Numbered from the stretch's first letter, positions 25,330-34,682 are shown. The stretch: 64,000 nt of DNA from Lachnospiraceae bacterium (GCA_015258065.1 JABZIZ010000002.1:1-64000); one strand, 5' to 3'. Made by a program: numbers and translations. The notes: a model not told the origin generated them from the sequence alone.

Positions 25330-27657
25330 TCATACCGCATTATAATTGATCAGGCATCCTGCCAAAATAATGTCTTTCTCTCTCTTTGTCAATTCTCCCA
25401 GATGCAGGGAAAAAGCCTCCATCCGTCCGTCTTTGACCGCAAAGGCCTTCACTTCTTCGCATCCTGTTTCAATTTCCTGACGAATCCCCGGAAGGAAGAT
25501 AAAGTCCAGATTCGAGAAAGGAAGCTCTTCCTCCTTGATCAGGAACGGAAGCATTCCCCAATTCATCAGGTTACTGCGATACCTTTTTGTTGCATATTCT
25601 CTGGCAATGTTTGCCCAGCCGCCCAGTACCTTCTGGCAGGATGCCGCCTGCTCTCTCGCACTGCCGTCTCCCGGCTTTTCCGCAAAAATCGTGGAGCCGA
25701 ATCCTACGTTTTCATCGCTGACGTTCGGATACTGTCCATGAATGATATCTACTACGTCCTGCAGCGCCTCTAAAGCCTCCAAGGGGTTTTCTCCCATCAT
25801 CAGTGCTCTCTGTGCCTGTCTGACTTCCTTGGCCCGTGACACATAGGCAGGATCCTTTCTGGAAAGCGTAAACTCCGAAAGTGCCTCCGGATTGGAGCGG
25901 TACGAGGAGGTTTCTCCGGAGGGAATCAGCTCATCTGTGGTCGTCACCGGGTCATGGATGACAGAAACCACACGAAGGATCAGATTCTCCGGCAAGGCCG
26001 GCATTTTCGGCCAGTCTTTGATGTTCGGACCAAGAAGCAGCTCCTCGTCCGCCTTTCCCTTTCCAAACGCGTCAAAAATGCGCTTTTTATAAATTTCGGC
26101 ATCAAAGTGGTAAACGGGATTCGTGTACTCCCCGTGAAATTCCGTTGCGGGCGTCAGCACCCCCTTCTTTGCCGCCGTCGCTGCAATGCTGCGCGCATCC
26201 ATCAGCGCAACGGAAGCAATCTGTCCGTTCTGCAGTTTGGAGCCCTCTCTGTTCGGGAAATTCCTGGTCGTATGCCGAATGGAAAGCGTTCCGTTTGCCG
26301 GCGTATCTCCTGCGCCGAAACAAGGGCCGCAAAAAGCGGTCTTGAGAATCGCACCCGTTTCCAAAAGCTCTGCCGCCACGCCGTTTTTTAGCAATTCCAT
26401 ATAAATCGGCGTAGAGGACGGGTAAACGCTTAAGGAAAAAGCCCCGTCTCCAATCGATTGCCCTTTCAGGATATCCGCCGCGGCACAGATATTTTCAAAC
26501 AACCCTCCCGCGCACCCGGCGATAATCCCCTGATCGACAATGACTTTCCCGTCTACCATCTTATTTTGCAAAGAATAGTCAACCTTTTCTCCCAGGCTGA
26601 CTTTTGCCCTCTCTTCCACCTCGTGCAAAATCTCCTGCGGGTGGCGAACCACTTCCTCGATCTCATAGGTGTTGCTCGGATGGAAGGGCATGGCGATCAT
26701 CGGCTTGATTTCCGAAAGATTCACCCGAATCAATCCGTCATAATACGCCAGCTCCGCAGGCTTTAATTCCCGATAGTCCTGTTCTCTTTCGTGTACCGCA
26801 TAAAACTCTCTGATGGTCTCGTCCGTCTTCCAAACAGAGGACAGGCAGGTGGTTTCCGTCGTCATGACATCAATCCCGATCCGGAACTCTGCACTCAGGT
26901 TTTTGACCCCGGGACCAACAAACTCCATCACCTTATTTTTGACATAGCCGGATGAAAAGACCTTACCGATGATCGCAAGAGCGACATCCTGCGGCCCGAC
27001 TCCTGCCACCGGCTCTCCTTCTAAGTAGACGGCAATTACTTCCGGGTAGGCAATGTCATAAGTCTGCGAAAGCAGCTGCTTGACCAGTTCCGGTCCGCCT
27101 TCCCCAATCGCCATCGTCCCCAGGGCTCCGTACCTGGTATGCGAATCACTCCCGAGGATCATCCCACCTGCTGTGGCGAGCATCTCCCTCGCATACTGAT
27201 GAATCACCGCCTGGTGCGCCGGCACATAGATTCCACCATACTTTTTGGCGGCAGAAAGACCAAACAGGTGATCGTCTTCGTTGATGGTACCGCCAACCGC
27301 ACAAAGCGAATTGTGGCAGTTCGTCAGGACATAGGGGATGGGAAACTTTTCCAGCCCGGAGGCCCTCGCCGTCTGAATAATGCCGACGTAGGTAATATCA
27401 TGACTGGTCAGCTTATCAAATCGAATATGAAGAGCATCCGCCTTCTCTCCCTTCTGAAGACCTACGCTGTGACCGGCCAGAATTCCATAGGAAATCGTTC
27501 CCTGCCTGGCTTTTTCTTTCCTCTGACTTGCAGGAAGGGCATAATCGCCTTCCCCTGCATTTCCCATCTGTGCGAGTTTCGCCTCGCCTTCCGCATGATC
27601 AGGGATGATTTCGGTCCCGTTTAGGAGATAAACTCCGGTATCCGTTGTCTCTATCAT
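25330..27657 (-). CDS. Aconitase-family hydratase (YbhJ-like)
   Basis: 775 residues. Aconitase-superfamily features: 'ILGSDSHTRYGALGTMAIGEGG' (substrate/Fe-S environment), and three cluster cysteines in 'IIAGCAGGLFENI' and 'AFCGPCFGAGDTPANG'. A C-terminal swivel domain follows. The N-terminal 'VLTNCHNSLCAVGGTINEDDH' is characteristic of the YbhJ-type subgroup rather than classical AcnA/AcnB. It probably hydrates/dehydrates a tricarboxylate-like substrate with a [4Fe-4S] cluster; the true substrate is unproven. Only one base separates it from the ileS stop, so it is translationally coupled to ileS, and T-box control would extend to it. Confidence 0.85.
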   Translation of the reverse strand: MIETTDTGVYLLNGTEIIPDHAEGEAKLAQMGNAGEGDYALPASQRKEKARQGTISYGILAGHSVGLQKGEKADALHIRFDKLTSHDITYVGIIQTARASGLEKFPIPYVLTNCHNSLCAVGGTINEDDHLFGLSAAKKYGGIYVPAHQAVIHQYAREMLATAGGMILGSDSHTRYGALGTMAIGEGGPELVKQLLSQTYDIAYPEVIAVYLEGEPVAGVGPQDVALAIIGKVFSSGYVKNKVMEFVGPGVKNLSAEFRIGIDVMTTETTCLSSVWKTDETIREFYAVHEREQDYRELKPAELAYYDGLIRVNLSEIKPMIAMPFHPSNTYEIEEVVRHPQEILHEVEERAKVSLGEKVDYSLQNKMVDGKVIVDQGIIAGCAGGLFENICAAADILKGQSIGDGAFSLSVYPSSTPIYMELLKNGVAAELLETGAILKTAFCGPCFGAGDTPANGTLSIRHTTRNFPNREGSKLQNGQIASVALMDARSIAATAAKKGVLTPATEFHGEYTNPVYHFDAEIYKKRIFDAFGKGKADEELLLGPNIKDWPKMPALPENLILRVVSVIHDPVTTTDELIPSGETSSYRSNPEALSEFTLSRKDPAYVSRAKEVRQAQRALMMGENPLEALEALQDVVDIIHGQYPNVSDENVGFGSTIFAEKPGDGSAREQAASCQKVLGGWANIAREYATKRYRSNLMNWGMLPFLIKEEELPFSNLDFIFLPGIRQEIETGCEEVKAFAVKDGRMEAFSLHLGELTKREKDIILAGCLINYNAV

Positions 27658-27658
27658 T

Positions 27659-30600
27659 TTAAATTTTCTCCACTCCGATTCTTAGTTTTTCTCCGTTGAT
27701 ATCCCATTCCTTCGCATTTTTTACATCCGTATCGAAGAGAATGGCATCGGCGAGCACCTTCGTCGTAATAGGTTCTACCTGATTTTCCACCACTGCTTTT
27801 AACTTATCGCTTCCCGTCAGGGAAACCCTGATGTGATCCATGACTTCCAGTCCGATTTCTTTTCTGGTCGTCTGAATCTTGGAAATGATCTCCGCTACAT
27901 AGCCTTCATCCATCAGCTCCGGCGTCAGGTTGGTGTCGATCACAACTGTGATGCCGTAGTCTTCTTCCGACATAAAGCCTTCTTTTTGTGTTACATCGAT
28001 CAGAAGATCCTCTTTGGTCAGAACGACTTCCGCTCCGCCTGCGGTAAATCGCAGCTCTCCCTTTTCGTTCAGTTCATCCATTGCAGCATTGCCATCCAGC
28101 TCCTGGAGGTATTCCTTGATCGCTCCAAGACTCTTGCCGTACTTCGGACCAACGGTTCGCAGCTGCGGCTTAAACGTATAACTGGTAAAATCTCTCACAT
28201 CATCGGTGAAGCGAACCTCTTTCACATTCAGCTCTTCCTTGATGATGTCTACATAATAAGAACCCACGGATTGCTCGGCTTTCACAAACATTGCCGCTAG
28301 CGGCTGTCTGTTCTTTCTGTTCGCCGCATTTCTACAAGCCCTACCCAGAACGATGATGTCTAACACTTCTTCCATGTCGGACTCCAGCTTCGCATCCACG
28401 TCCTCCTCACTCGCTTTCGGATAATCACAAAGGTGAATGGACTCCCGTACCTTCCTCTGTTTCTCCTCCTCCGTTAAGGGTAAAAAAGCATTTTCCTTCC
28501 GGACAAGATTCTGATAAATCGCTTCCGTGATAAACGGCACCATCGGCGCTGCGCATTTACAAACGTTCAGCAGACAGGTGTACAACGTTATATACGCATT
28601 GATCTTGTCCTGCTCCATACCCTTCGCCCAGAAACGCTCTCTGCACCTGCGGACATACCAGTTGGAAAGATCGTCTACAAATTTTGCCAGCGTTTTCCCC
28701 GCCTCCGGGATTTTATAATCGTTGAGTGCCGCATCCGTCATCCGGATCATAGAGTTCATGCGGGACAGGATCCAGCGATCCATCACCGACAGCGTGTCTT
28801 TGTTTAGGGTATGCCTGTCCACATCGAAGTCGTCAATATTGGCATACAGAACATAGAATGCGTAGGTGTTCCAAAGCGTGCCGAGGAACTTTCGCTCCCC
28901 TTCCTGTACCGCCTTCCCGGAGAAACGGCTCGGCAGCCACGGCGCACTGTTGGTATAGAAGTACCAGCGAATCGCATCTGCCCCATAGGTTTTCAAGGCA
29001 TCGAAAGGATCGACCGCATTTCCCTTCGACTTCGACATTTTCTGCCCGTTTTCATCCTGCACCAATCCCATCACAATGACATTTTTAAAAGCGGGAGAAT
29101 GGAAAAGAAGGGTTGCCTCCGCATGAAGGGAGTAGAACCACCCCCTCGTTTGATCGACCGCTTCGGAAATAAAGCTGGCCGGAAACTCTTTATGAAAGAG
29201 CTCCTGATTTTCAAACGGATAATGAAGTTGCGCAAAAGGCATGGCACCCGAATCAAACCAACAGTCAATGACCTCCGGCACTCTCCGCATTTCCTTGCCG
29301 CACTCCGGACAACGAATCACAAACCGGTCAATGTAGGGACGATGCAGTTCCACCGTAAGTGCCGTCTGGTCGCCGGACCGTTCCGCCAGTTCCTTCCGGC
29401 TTCCCACAGAAAGCTGATGGCCACAGCCCTGGCATTCCCAGATGTTTAAAGGCGTTCCCCAATAACGGTTTCTGGAGATGCCCCAGTCCTGGATATTCTC
29501 GAGCCAGTCGCCAAACCGCCCTTCTCCGATCGATTTGGGAACCCAGTTGATCTTTTTGTTATTCTCGACCAGCTCGTCTTTGACTGCCGTCACCTTCACA
29601 AACCACGACTCTCGTGCATAATAAAGAAGGGGCGTCGAGCATCTCCAGCAATGCGGGTAATCATGCTCCACCTTCGGCGCGTCAAAAAGAAGATTCTTTT
29701 CTTCCAGATCCTTTAACACGGCGGGATCAGCACTTTTTTCCCCTTCCTGCAGTTCCTTCTCGGAAGGCTTGGCTCTCATTCCCGCAAAGGGAGTTTCCTC
29801 CTTCATCCTCCCTTTTTCATCCACCATCTGTACGAAGGCGATGTTGTATTTCCTGCCGACTCTTGCATCGTCCTCACCAAAGGCCGGTGCAATATGCACA
29901 ATACCCGTCCCGTCCGTCATGGTGACATAGGTATCACAGACGACAAAAAAGGCTTTTTCGTTCTTGCGCTTGTCTGCCGCCTCCCTGGTGCAAGGATAAA
30001 GGGGCTCATACTCCTTGAATTCCAGCGCTTTCCCCGCCATCTCCTCCAGAACTTCATAGGCGGACTCACTCTCTTTTGTCTTTAACTTGGACAGGACCCG
30101 ATCTGCCAGCGCTTTTGCCAGATAATACACGTTTCCGTCTACCGCCTTGACCTTGACATAGGTCTCCTCCGGATTTACGCAAAGAGCCACGTTGCTAAGC
30201 AGCGTCCACGGCGTCGTTGTCCAGGCCAGGAAGTAGGCATCCTCTCCCTTCACCTGAAAGCGGACGATGGCGGTGCGCTCTTTTAACGTCTTATACCCTT
30301 GCGCCACCTCATGGGAAGACAGCGGTGTCCCACAGCGGGGGCAATAGGGCACGACTTTAAACCCTTTGTACAGCAGCTTCCTCTTCCAGATTTCCGACAG
30401 CGCCCACCATTCGGACTCGATATAATCATCTTCATAGGTGATGTAAGGGTGATCCATATCCGCCCAGAATCCGACGGTGCCAGAGAAATCTTCCCACATC
30501 CCCTTATATTTCCAGACGCTTTCTCTGCACTTTTTGATAAAGGGTTCGATCCCGTAAGCCTCAATCTGGTCTTTTCCATTGATCCCGATCGCCTTCTCCA

Positions 30601-30886
30601 CTTCCAGCTCCACCGGAAGCCCGTGGGTGTCCCACCCCGCCTTCCTGGGCACCTGGTATCCCTTCATTGTGCGGTAACGGGGAATCATATCTTTGATGGC
30701 GCGGGTCAAAACATGTCCGATATGCGGCTTCCCGTTTGCGGTCGGCGGACCGTCGTAGAACATGTAGATCTCGTTCCCGTCCCTTTCTTCCACACTCTTG
30801 TCAAAAATATTCTCGTCCTTCCAGAACTCCTCGACCTGCTTCTCGCGGCCTGTAAAGTTCATGTCTGTCTGCACCTTGTTGTACAT
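27659..30886 (-). CDS. ileS: Isoleucine--tRNA ligase (type 2, eukaryote-like)
   Basis: 1075 residues, the length of the IleS2 type. The class I synthetase motif HIGH is 'KPHIGHVLTR' (~53) and KMSKS is 'GQKMSKSKGNAVDPF' (~610). A large editing domain (CP1) lies between them, with 'YFLAWTTTPWTLLSNVAL'. The anticodon-binding domain and a long C-terminal region follow. IleS2 enzymes are typically less sensitive to mupirocin, which is family knowledge and untested here. An isoleucine T-box leader precedes it. Confidence 0.95.
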   Translation of the reverse strand: MYNKVQTDMNFTGREKQVEEFWKDENIFDKSVEERDGNEIYMFYDGPPTANGKPHIGHVLTRAIKDMIPRYRTMKGYQVPRKAGWDTHGLPVELEVEKAIGINGKDQIEAYGIEPFIKKCRESVWKYKGMWEDFSGTVGFWADMDHPYITYEDDYIESEWWALSEIWKRKLLYKGFKVVPYCPRCGTPLSSHEVAQGYKTLKERTAIVRFQVKGEDAYFLAWTTTPWTLLSNVALCVNPEETYVKVKAVDGNVYYLAKALADRVLSKLKTKESESAYEVLEEMAGKALEFKEYEPLYPCTREAADKRKNEKAFFVVCDTYVTMTDGTGIVHIAPAFGEDDARVGRKYNIAFVQMVDEKGRMKEETPFAGMRAKPSEKELQEGEKSADPAVLKDLEEKNLLFDAPKVEHDYPHCWRCSTPLLYYARESWFVKVTAVKDELVENNKKINWVPKSIGEGRFGDWLENIQDWGISRNRYWGTPLNIWECQGCGHQLSVGSRKELAERSGDQTALTVELHRPYIDRFVIRCPECGKEMRRVPEVIDCWFDSGAMPFAQLHYPFENQELFHKEFPASFISEAVDQTRGWFYSLHAEATLLFHSPAFKNVIVMGLVQDENGQKMSKSKGNAVDPFDALKTYGADAIRWYFYTNSAPWLPSRFSGKAVQEGERKFLGTLWNTYAFYVLYANIDDFDVDRHTLNKDTLSVMDRWILSRMNSMIRMTDAALNDYKIPEAGKTLAKFVDDLSNWYVRRCRERFWAKGMEQDKINAYITLYTCLLNVCKCAAPMVPFITEAIYQNLVRKENAFLPLTEEEKQRKVRESIHLCDYPKASEEDVDAKLESDMEEVLDIIVLGRACRNAANRKNRQPLAAMFVKAEQSVGSYYVDIIKEELNVKEVRFTDDVRDFTSYTFKPQLRTVGPKYGKSLGAIKEYLQELDGNAAMDELNEKGELRFTAGGAEVVLTKEDLLIDVTQKEGFMSEEDYGITVVIDTNLTPELMDEGYVAEIISKIQTTRKEIGLEVMDHIRVSLTGSDKLKAVVENQVEPITTKVLADAILFDTDVKNAKEWDINGEKLRIGVEKI

Positions 30887-30931
30887 CCCTCTTCCCTCTT
30901 TTCTCCATTCCTTCCGGTCTGCTCCGACCCG

Positions 30932-30993
30932 GTTCTGTCCCGTTACGGTTCCAGTTCTGTGCCATTACGGTTCCAATTCTGTGCCGTTCCGGA
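30932..30993. repeat. 22-nt tandem repeat between T-box and ileS
   Basis: Nearly three copies of CGGTTCCAGTTCTGTGCCAT plus TA lie downstream of the T-box terminator and just before ileS. It belongs to the same kind of intergenic micro-repeat as elsewhere in the window. Confidence 0.65.
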
Positions 30994-31019
30994 TGCACCG
31001 ATTTCTTGTCTTCCATTTG

Positions 31020-31520
31020 AAAAAAGGGATCCCATCCTGCGTGAACAGGACGGGATCCCAGACCGTTACCACCTGATACGCGTACGGAAAATCCCTCCCC
31101 TGAATGACCTCCTGTCTTGCCTTTCATCGTCCTTCAGTCCGTCATTTCCATACGTTGTTCTCTGACGCAGAACCTACGGCACCGCTTACTGCTGTTTGGT
31201 AAAAAACTTCATCCTACCAGCTGCGCATAAAGTGCTCCTCTTCGGAGCTGCTCCGCTACAAATGGTTTCTAGTCGACTCCCTTACAAACAGGTTCTGCAA
31301 TGCGGCTCGGAAGTGATCTTCGCACACTTCTGCTTCGTCCGGTTTCCACCAGCCACCGGCTCTCTATCTCTGCGCAGAAGGGTACAGACCAATCTCTTCG
31401 CGGATCTCACACACCGCCCGTTTCCCGACGGTCCATCGTCACTGCAAGTTTTCGTCTGACGCTTCCACACCACATCCCGCAAGAAGGGTTACTCTCTTCG
31501 TCATCGCCTGTCTATGCAAT
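31020..31520 (-). promoter_or_regulatory. T-box leader (isoleucine) controlling ileS
   Basis: The minus-strand RNA shows the T-box landmarks: an AAGAGAGTAA element at the start of stem I; a specifier-loop region with ATC (Ile) at 31403-31405 in GTGAGATCCGCG; the conserved AGAGAGCCGGTGGCTGGTGG element; the T-box GGTGGTAACGG (31064-31074) for the antiterminator; and a terminator GGGATCCCGTCCTG/CAGGATGGGATCCC with six T (31020-31058). Uncharged tRNA-Ile would favour antitermination and expression of ileS and the coupled hydratase. Confidence 0.9.
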
Positions 31521-31548
31521 TCAATTCGGGAATAGCACCCGTTTCATT

Positions 31549-31578
31549 ATTGTAGAGCGGTCAAGGAGCGTTTGTCAA
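31549..31578 (-). promoter_or_regulatory. Promoter of the T-box/ileS transcript
   Basis: On the minus strand TTGACA (31573-31578) and TACAAT (31549-31554) are spaced by 18 nt, placing the start about 30 nt before the T-box stem I. Confidence 0.7.
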
Positions 31579-31691
31579 GGCGGGAGGGGGAGCACTTGCT
31601 TCCGGACGCATCTCCGTTCCCTACTACCCTGTCAGGGGGAGCATAACCTTAACTCTACTCCCATCCTCTTTCCTTGTTTCCCCCTTTATAG

Positions 31692-31735
31692 CAAAAAGAC
31701 CAAAGAGCTTCTTCCTTTGCTCTTTGGTCTTTTTA
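31692..31735 (-). terminator. Strong terminator after pckA
   Basis: AAAAAGACCAAAGAGC (31693-31708) pairs perfectly with GCTCTTTGGTCTTTTT (31719-31734) around a 10-nt loop. The arms give T-runs in both directions. It closes the pckA transcript about 25 nt after its stop. Confidence 0.85.
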
Positions 31736-31759
31736 TTCTCTTATGAATGATTCCGCAAT

Positions 31760-33373
31760 TTACAGCTTCGGTCCCGCTGCTACCAGCGCCTTTCCGGCGT
31801 CGTTGCCGGTGTATTTGCCGAAGTTCTTGATAAATCTGCCTGCCAGATCCTTCGCCTTTTCATCCCATTCGGAGGCGTTCTGATAGGTGTCTCTCGGGTC
31901 AAGAATGGCGGGATCCACGCCCGGAAGCGCAGTCGGCACTTCAAAGTCGAAGTAAGGAATCTTCTTCGTAGGCGCCTTTAACACCTCCCCGGTCAGGATT
32001 GCATCAATAATTCCGCGCGTATCTTTAATGGAAATCCGCTTTCCGCTACCGTTCCATCCGGTGTTCACCAAATATGCCTTGGCTCCGGACTTCTTCATCT
32101 TTTTGACCAGCTCCTGTGCATACTTGGTCGGATGGAGCTCCAGAAACGCCTGTCCGAAGCAAGCAGAGAAAGTCGGTGTGGGCTCCGTAATGCCGCGCTC
32201 CGTACCCGCAAGCTTCGCCGTAAATCCGGAAAGGAAATAATACTGTGTCTGCTCCGGTGTCAAAATGGAAACAGGAGGCAACACGCCGAATGCATCCGCC
32301 GACAGGAAGATGACATTCTCTGCTGCCGGTCCATGGGAAACACCGTTCACCTTCTGCACGATCTTGTCAATGTGATCAATCGGATAGGAAACACGCGTAT
32401 TCTCGGTCACACTCTTGTCCGCAAAATCAATCTTCCCATTGGCATCCACTGTCACGTTCTCCAGCAGTGCATCTCTGCGAATGGCATTATAAATATCCGG
32501 TTCGGATTCTTTGTCCAGATTGATCACCTTGGCATAGCATCCGCCCTCAAAATTGAAGACGCCGTTGTCATCCCAGCCATGCTCATCATCGCCGATTAAC
32601 AGTCTCTTCGGGTCGGTGGAAAGCGTCGTCTTGCCGGTGCCGGACAACCCAAAGAAAATCGCAGTGTTCTTTCCTTCCATATCGGTGTTTGCCGAGCAGT
32701 GCATCGAGGCGATCCCCTTCAGCGGCAGGAAATAGTTCATCATGGAGAACATTCCCTTCTTCATCTCGCCGCCGTACCAGGTATTGACAATCACCTGTTC
32801 CTTGGTGGTGATATTAAATACCACTGCAGTTTCCGAATTCAACCCCAGTTCCTTATAATTCTCCACCTTTGCCTTGGATGCATTATATACGACAAAATCC
32901 GGCTTGAAATCCGCCAGTTCATCCGCAGTCGGTTTAATAAACATATTGGTAACGAAATGCGCCTGCCAAGCCACTTCCACGATGAAGCGAATTGCCATAC
33001 GCGTATCTTTATTGGCTCCGCAGAAAGCATCTACCACATACAACTTCTTATTGGAAAGCTCCTTCTTCGCAATTTCCTTGACCGCCTCCCAAGCCTCCTG
33101 ACTGGCCGGATGGTTGTCATTCTTGTATTCCTCGGAGGTCCACCAAACGGTATCCTTGGAATTCTCATCCTTTACAATAAATTTGTCTTTCGGAGAACGA
33201 CCGGTATAAACACCTGTCATTACATCGATCGCATCCAGTTCTGTCAAATAGCCCTTGTCATACCCCGTCAGATCCGACTTCGTTTCCTCTTCGAACAACA
33301 CCTGATATGAAGGGTTGTGCACAATCTCCGTGGTGCCGGTAATTCCATATTGTGTTAAGTCAAGATTTGCCAT
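31760..33373 (-). CDS. pckA: Phosphoenolpyruvate carboxykinase (ATP)
   Basis: 537 residues from the ATG at 33373, which has AAGGAGGCTGG upstream; the longer frame to 33460 lacks a site. It interconverts oxaloacetate + ATP and PEP + CO2 + ADP. In many anaerobes it runs towards oxaloacetate. Motifs: 'GRSPKDKFIVKD' (substrate Arg), the kinase-1a P-loop 'FFGLSGTGKTTLSTD' and 'DDEHGWDDNGVFNFEGGCYAK' (metal Asp). Own promoter and terminator, so monocistronic. Confidence 0.96.
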   Translation of the reverse strand: MANLDLTQYGITGTTEIVHNPSYQVLFEEETKSDLTGYDKGYLTELDAIDVMTGVYTGRSPKDKFIVKDENSKDTVWWTSEEYKNDNHPASQEAWEAVKEIAKKELSNKKLYVVDAFCGANKDTRMAIRFIVEVAWQAHFVTNMFIKPTADELADFKPDFVVYNASKAKVENYKELGLNSETAVVFNITTKEQVIVNTWYGGEMKKGMFSMMNYFLPLKGIASMHCSANTDMEGKNTAIFFGLSGTGKTTLSTDPKRLLIGDDEHGWDDNGVFNFEGGCYAKVINLDKESEPDIYNAIRRDALLENVTVDANGKIDFADKSVTENTRVSYPIDHIDKIVQKVNGVSHGPAAENVIFLSADAFGVLPPVSILTPEQTQYYFLSGFTAKLAGTERGITEPTPTFSACFGQAFLELHPTKYAQELVKKMKKSGAKAYLVNTGWNGSGKRISIKDTRGIIDAILTGEVLKAPTKKIPYFDFEVPTALPGVDPAILDPRDTYQNASEWDEKAKDLAGRFIKNFGKYTGNDAGKALVAAGPKL

Positions 33374-33431
33374 CTTATTTCCAGCCTCCTTCCACTGATT
33401 CAAAAACATGTTTGAGATGATTTTCTTCCTC

Positions 33432-33460
33432 AGTATACATGAATCAAAATCAAATGTCAC
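33432..33460 (-). promoter_or_regulatory. Promoter of pckA
   Basis: Minus-strand GTGACA (33455-33460) and TATACT (33432-33437) are spaced by 17 nt, 58 nt upstream of the pckA ATG. Confidence 0.6.
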
Positions 33461-33491
33461 CCGAAAGCAGGAAAAAGATAAATTTACCCGT

Positions 33492-33520
33492 TGACAAGTT
33501 TTCTAAGTTATTGTAGACTG
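33492..33520 (+). promoter_or_regulatory. Promoter of tRNA-Gly
   Basis: TTGACA (33492-33497), a 17-nt spacer and TAGACT (33515-33520) lie about 50 nt before the tRNA. Confidence 0.65.
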
Positions 33521-33571
33521 TTCCTTGTTGCGAAGGGTTTCCGCTCTTTCCAAATAATCAATCTCATCTAT

Positions 33572-33644
33572 GCGATAGTAGCTTAGCTGGTAAAGCGCCA
33601 CCTTGCCAAGGTGGAGACCGCGGGTTCGAATCCCGTCTATCGCT
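33572..33644 (+). tRNA. tRNA-Gly (anticodon GCC)
   Basis: A 73-nt cloverleaf. The acceptor arms are GCGATAG/CTATCGC with discriminator T. The D arm contains TAGCTTAGCTGGTAAAGC. The anticodon stem-loop CCACC-TTGCCAA-GGTGG carries GCC, and the T arm is GCGGGTTCGAATCCCGT. CCA is not encoded. It is a single tRNA with its own promoter and terminator. The accessory toxin-antitoxin island begins right after it, which fits the habit of mobile DNA to accumulate beside tRNA genes. Confidence 0.97.
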
Positions 33645-33649
33645 TTTAT

Positions 33650-33680
33650 AAACGAGTCGAAGTGTCGGCTCGTTTTTTTA
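33650..33680 (+). terminator. Terminator of tRNA-Gly
   Basis: AACGAGTCGA..TCGGCTCGTT with a short AGTG loop is followed by seven T, directly downstream of the tRNA. Confidence 0.85.
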
Positions 33681-33720
33681 TAGAAAGAACGATTTACTTG
33701 AAAAGGAAGGAGCGCAGACG

Positions 33721-33926
33721 ATGAGCGATTTACAAGAATTGACTAACAACTCATGCAGGATGTTGCGTTTAGAAAGGAATATGAAGCTCTTCAGCCGGAG
33801 AGAGACCTCACGTTGTCTTTGATTCGTGCGAGAAAGGAAGCAGGACTTACACAGGCGGAGTTATCCGAGAAAACCGGAATCAGCCAAGCAGATATCAGCA
33901 AAATCCGTTGTGTTAATTTATTTTAG
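33721..33926 (+). pseudogene. HigA-type HTH antitoxin remnant, frameshifted and truncated
   Basis: The first codons from ATG 33721 (MSDLQEL) match the usual start of HigA-family antitoxins. The rest of the family (VAFRKEYEALQPE..LSLIRARKEAGLTQAELSEKTGISQADISK) continues in a different frame from 33753, so a frameshift lies near 33750. The frame then stops at 33926 just after the second helix of the HTH, without the C-terminal part. No HigB toxin is present; the tRNA lies immediately upstream. It is a dead antitoxin. Confidence 0.7.
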
Positions 33927-34008
33927 ACTATTATGTTGACTATTATTTCATTCTTCATCCGGTGAAACACATCTATGAGCTGTTCAAGGCTCAAAAACAC
34001 GGCAACGA

Positions 34009-34292
34009 TCAGACTTTCAGTTTCTTGTAGATGTCTCCTCGTGCCCCTATGTCAAAGGCGTAGACAAGTAATTCATTGTCTACGATGCGGAAAACAGCTC
34101 TGTAATCTCCTATCCGCAACCCAAAAATATCATCATAGTTTTTTGAACGGAACTTCTTCACATCATAGAACTGTAAATTTTCCTTGTCCTCAGCCAATTC
34201 TGCGAATGCCTTGAAGAATCGAACGCCTATCGCCTTGTTTTTTTGATGAACTTTTCAGCAGACTTAGAATATTTAACCTTGTAACAGCTCAT
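34009..34292 (-). pseudogene. RelE/ParE-type toxin with a frameshift in an A-run
   Basis: An ATG at 34292 inside the end of the antitoxin frame opens 'CYKVKYSKSAEKFIKK', which hits a stop shortly after a run of seven A. Adding one base restores 'NKAIGVRFFKAFAELAEDKENLQFYDVKKFRSKNYDDIFGLRIGDYRAVFRI', a complete RelE fold with the C-terminal '.YAFDIGARGDIYKKL'. The toxin is therefore inactivated by a one-base deletion, or switched off reversibly if the homopolymer slips. It is coupled to the upstream antitoxin frame. Confidence 0.7.
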
Positions 34293-34485
34293 CTAATGTC
34301 AATTCCTTTCCGTTCAAGTTATCAAAGTCGATATTCAACGCTTCTATTTCTTCCTGTTCGGAACTGTTCATATAGGCGCAATTTGCATTGATGTACTCAA
34401 GCAAGTTCCAGTTTTCGCTTTTATCAATTGCTTTTAAGGCAGTGTCTCTTAAAAACTCTGAAAAGGACATACCACACTTTTTCAA
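34273..34485 (-). CDS. Ribbon-helix-helix antitoxin fragment (70 aa)
   Basis: A TTG at 34485 opens a frame containing 'KKCGMSFSEFLRDTALKAIDKSENWNLLEYINANC', the second half of a ribbon-helix-helix DNA-binding domain and the linker of CopG/RelB-like antitoxins. The first beta strand is missing, and a stop codon lies three codons upstream, so the N-terminus seems lost. GAGGTGAAGAGG provides a ribosome site, so it may still be made. It overlaps the toxin pseudogene that follows, in the standard antitoxin-toxin order. Confidence 0.55.
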   Translation of the reverse strand: MKKCGMSFSEFLRDTALKAIDKSENWNLLEYINANCAYMNSSEQEEIEALNIDFDNLNGKELTLDELLQG

Positions 34486-34577
34486 TCCTCTTCACCTCTT
34501 TTCTCGTCCTAACGGTCGCGAAAAATGCAAGCAGTAGAGGTTGCTAAAAACTTAAAATCCGTTGCGCTGTCGTTCCG

Positions 34578-34682
34578 TCAAGGGACGGGTAGTATTTTCT
34601 CCCTGTGGTCGAAAATCTCCACCCTCAAGCCCTTGACTGCATTCTCGCTTATTCCATAAGCTCCCTTACTGAAACAGGTCAT
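34578..34682 (-). other. Short frame behind RelE, repeated elsewhere in the island (34 codons)
   Basis: Two bases after the RelE stop an ATG opens a 34-codon frame containing 'GLRVEIFDHREKILPVP'. A diverged relative ('GVEISKRNEEIQPVP') occurs on the plus strand near 35735-35790 next to another RelE remnant, and the bases at this ATG (ATGACCTGTTT.AGTAAGGGAG) recur at 35961. The shared segment probably marks a duplicated module border. Whether the peptide is made is unknown. Confidence 0.4.

Noticed and set aside
31586..31690. Extra riboswitch upstream of the ileS T-box
   Set aside because: No conserved element is seen. The stretch is simply the gap between the ileS promoter and the pckA terminator.
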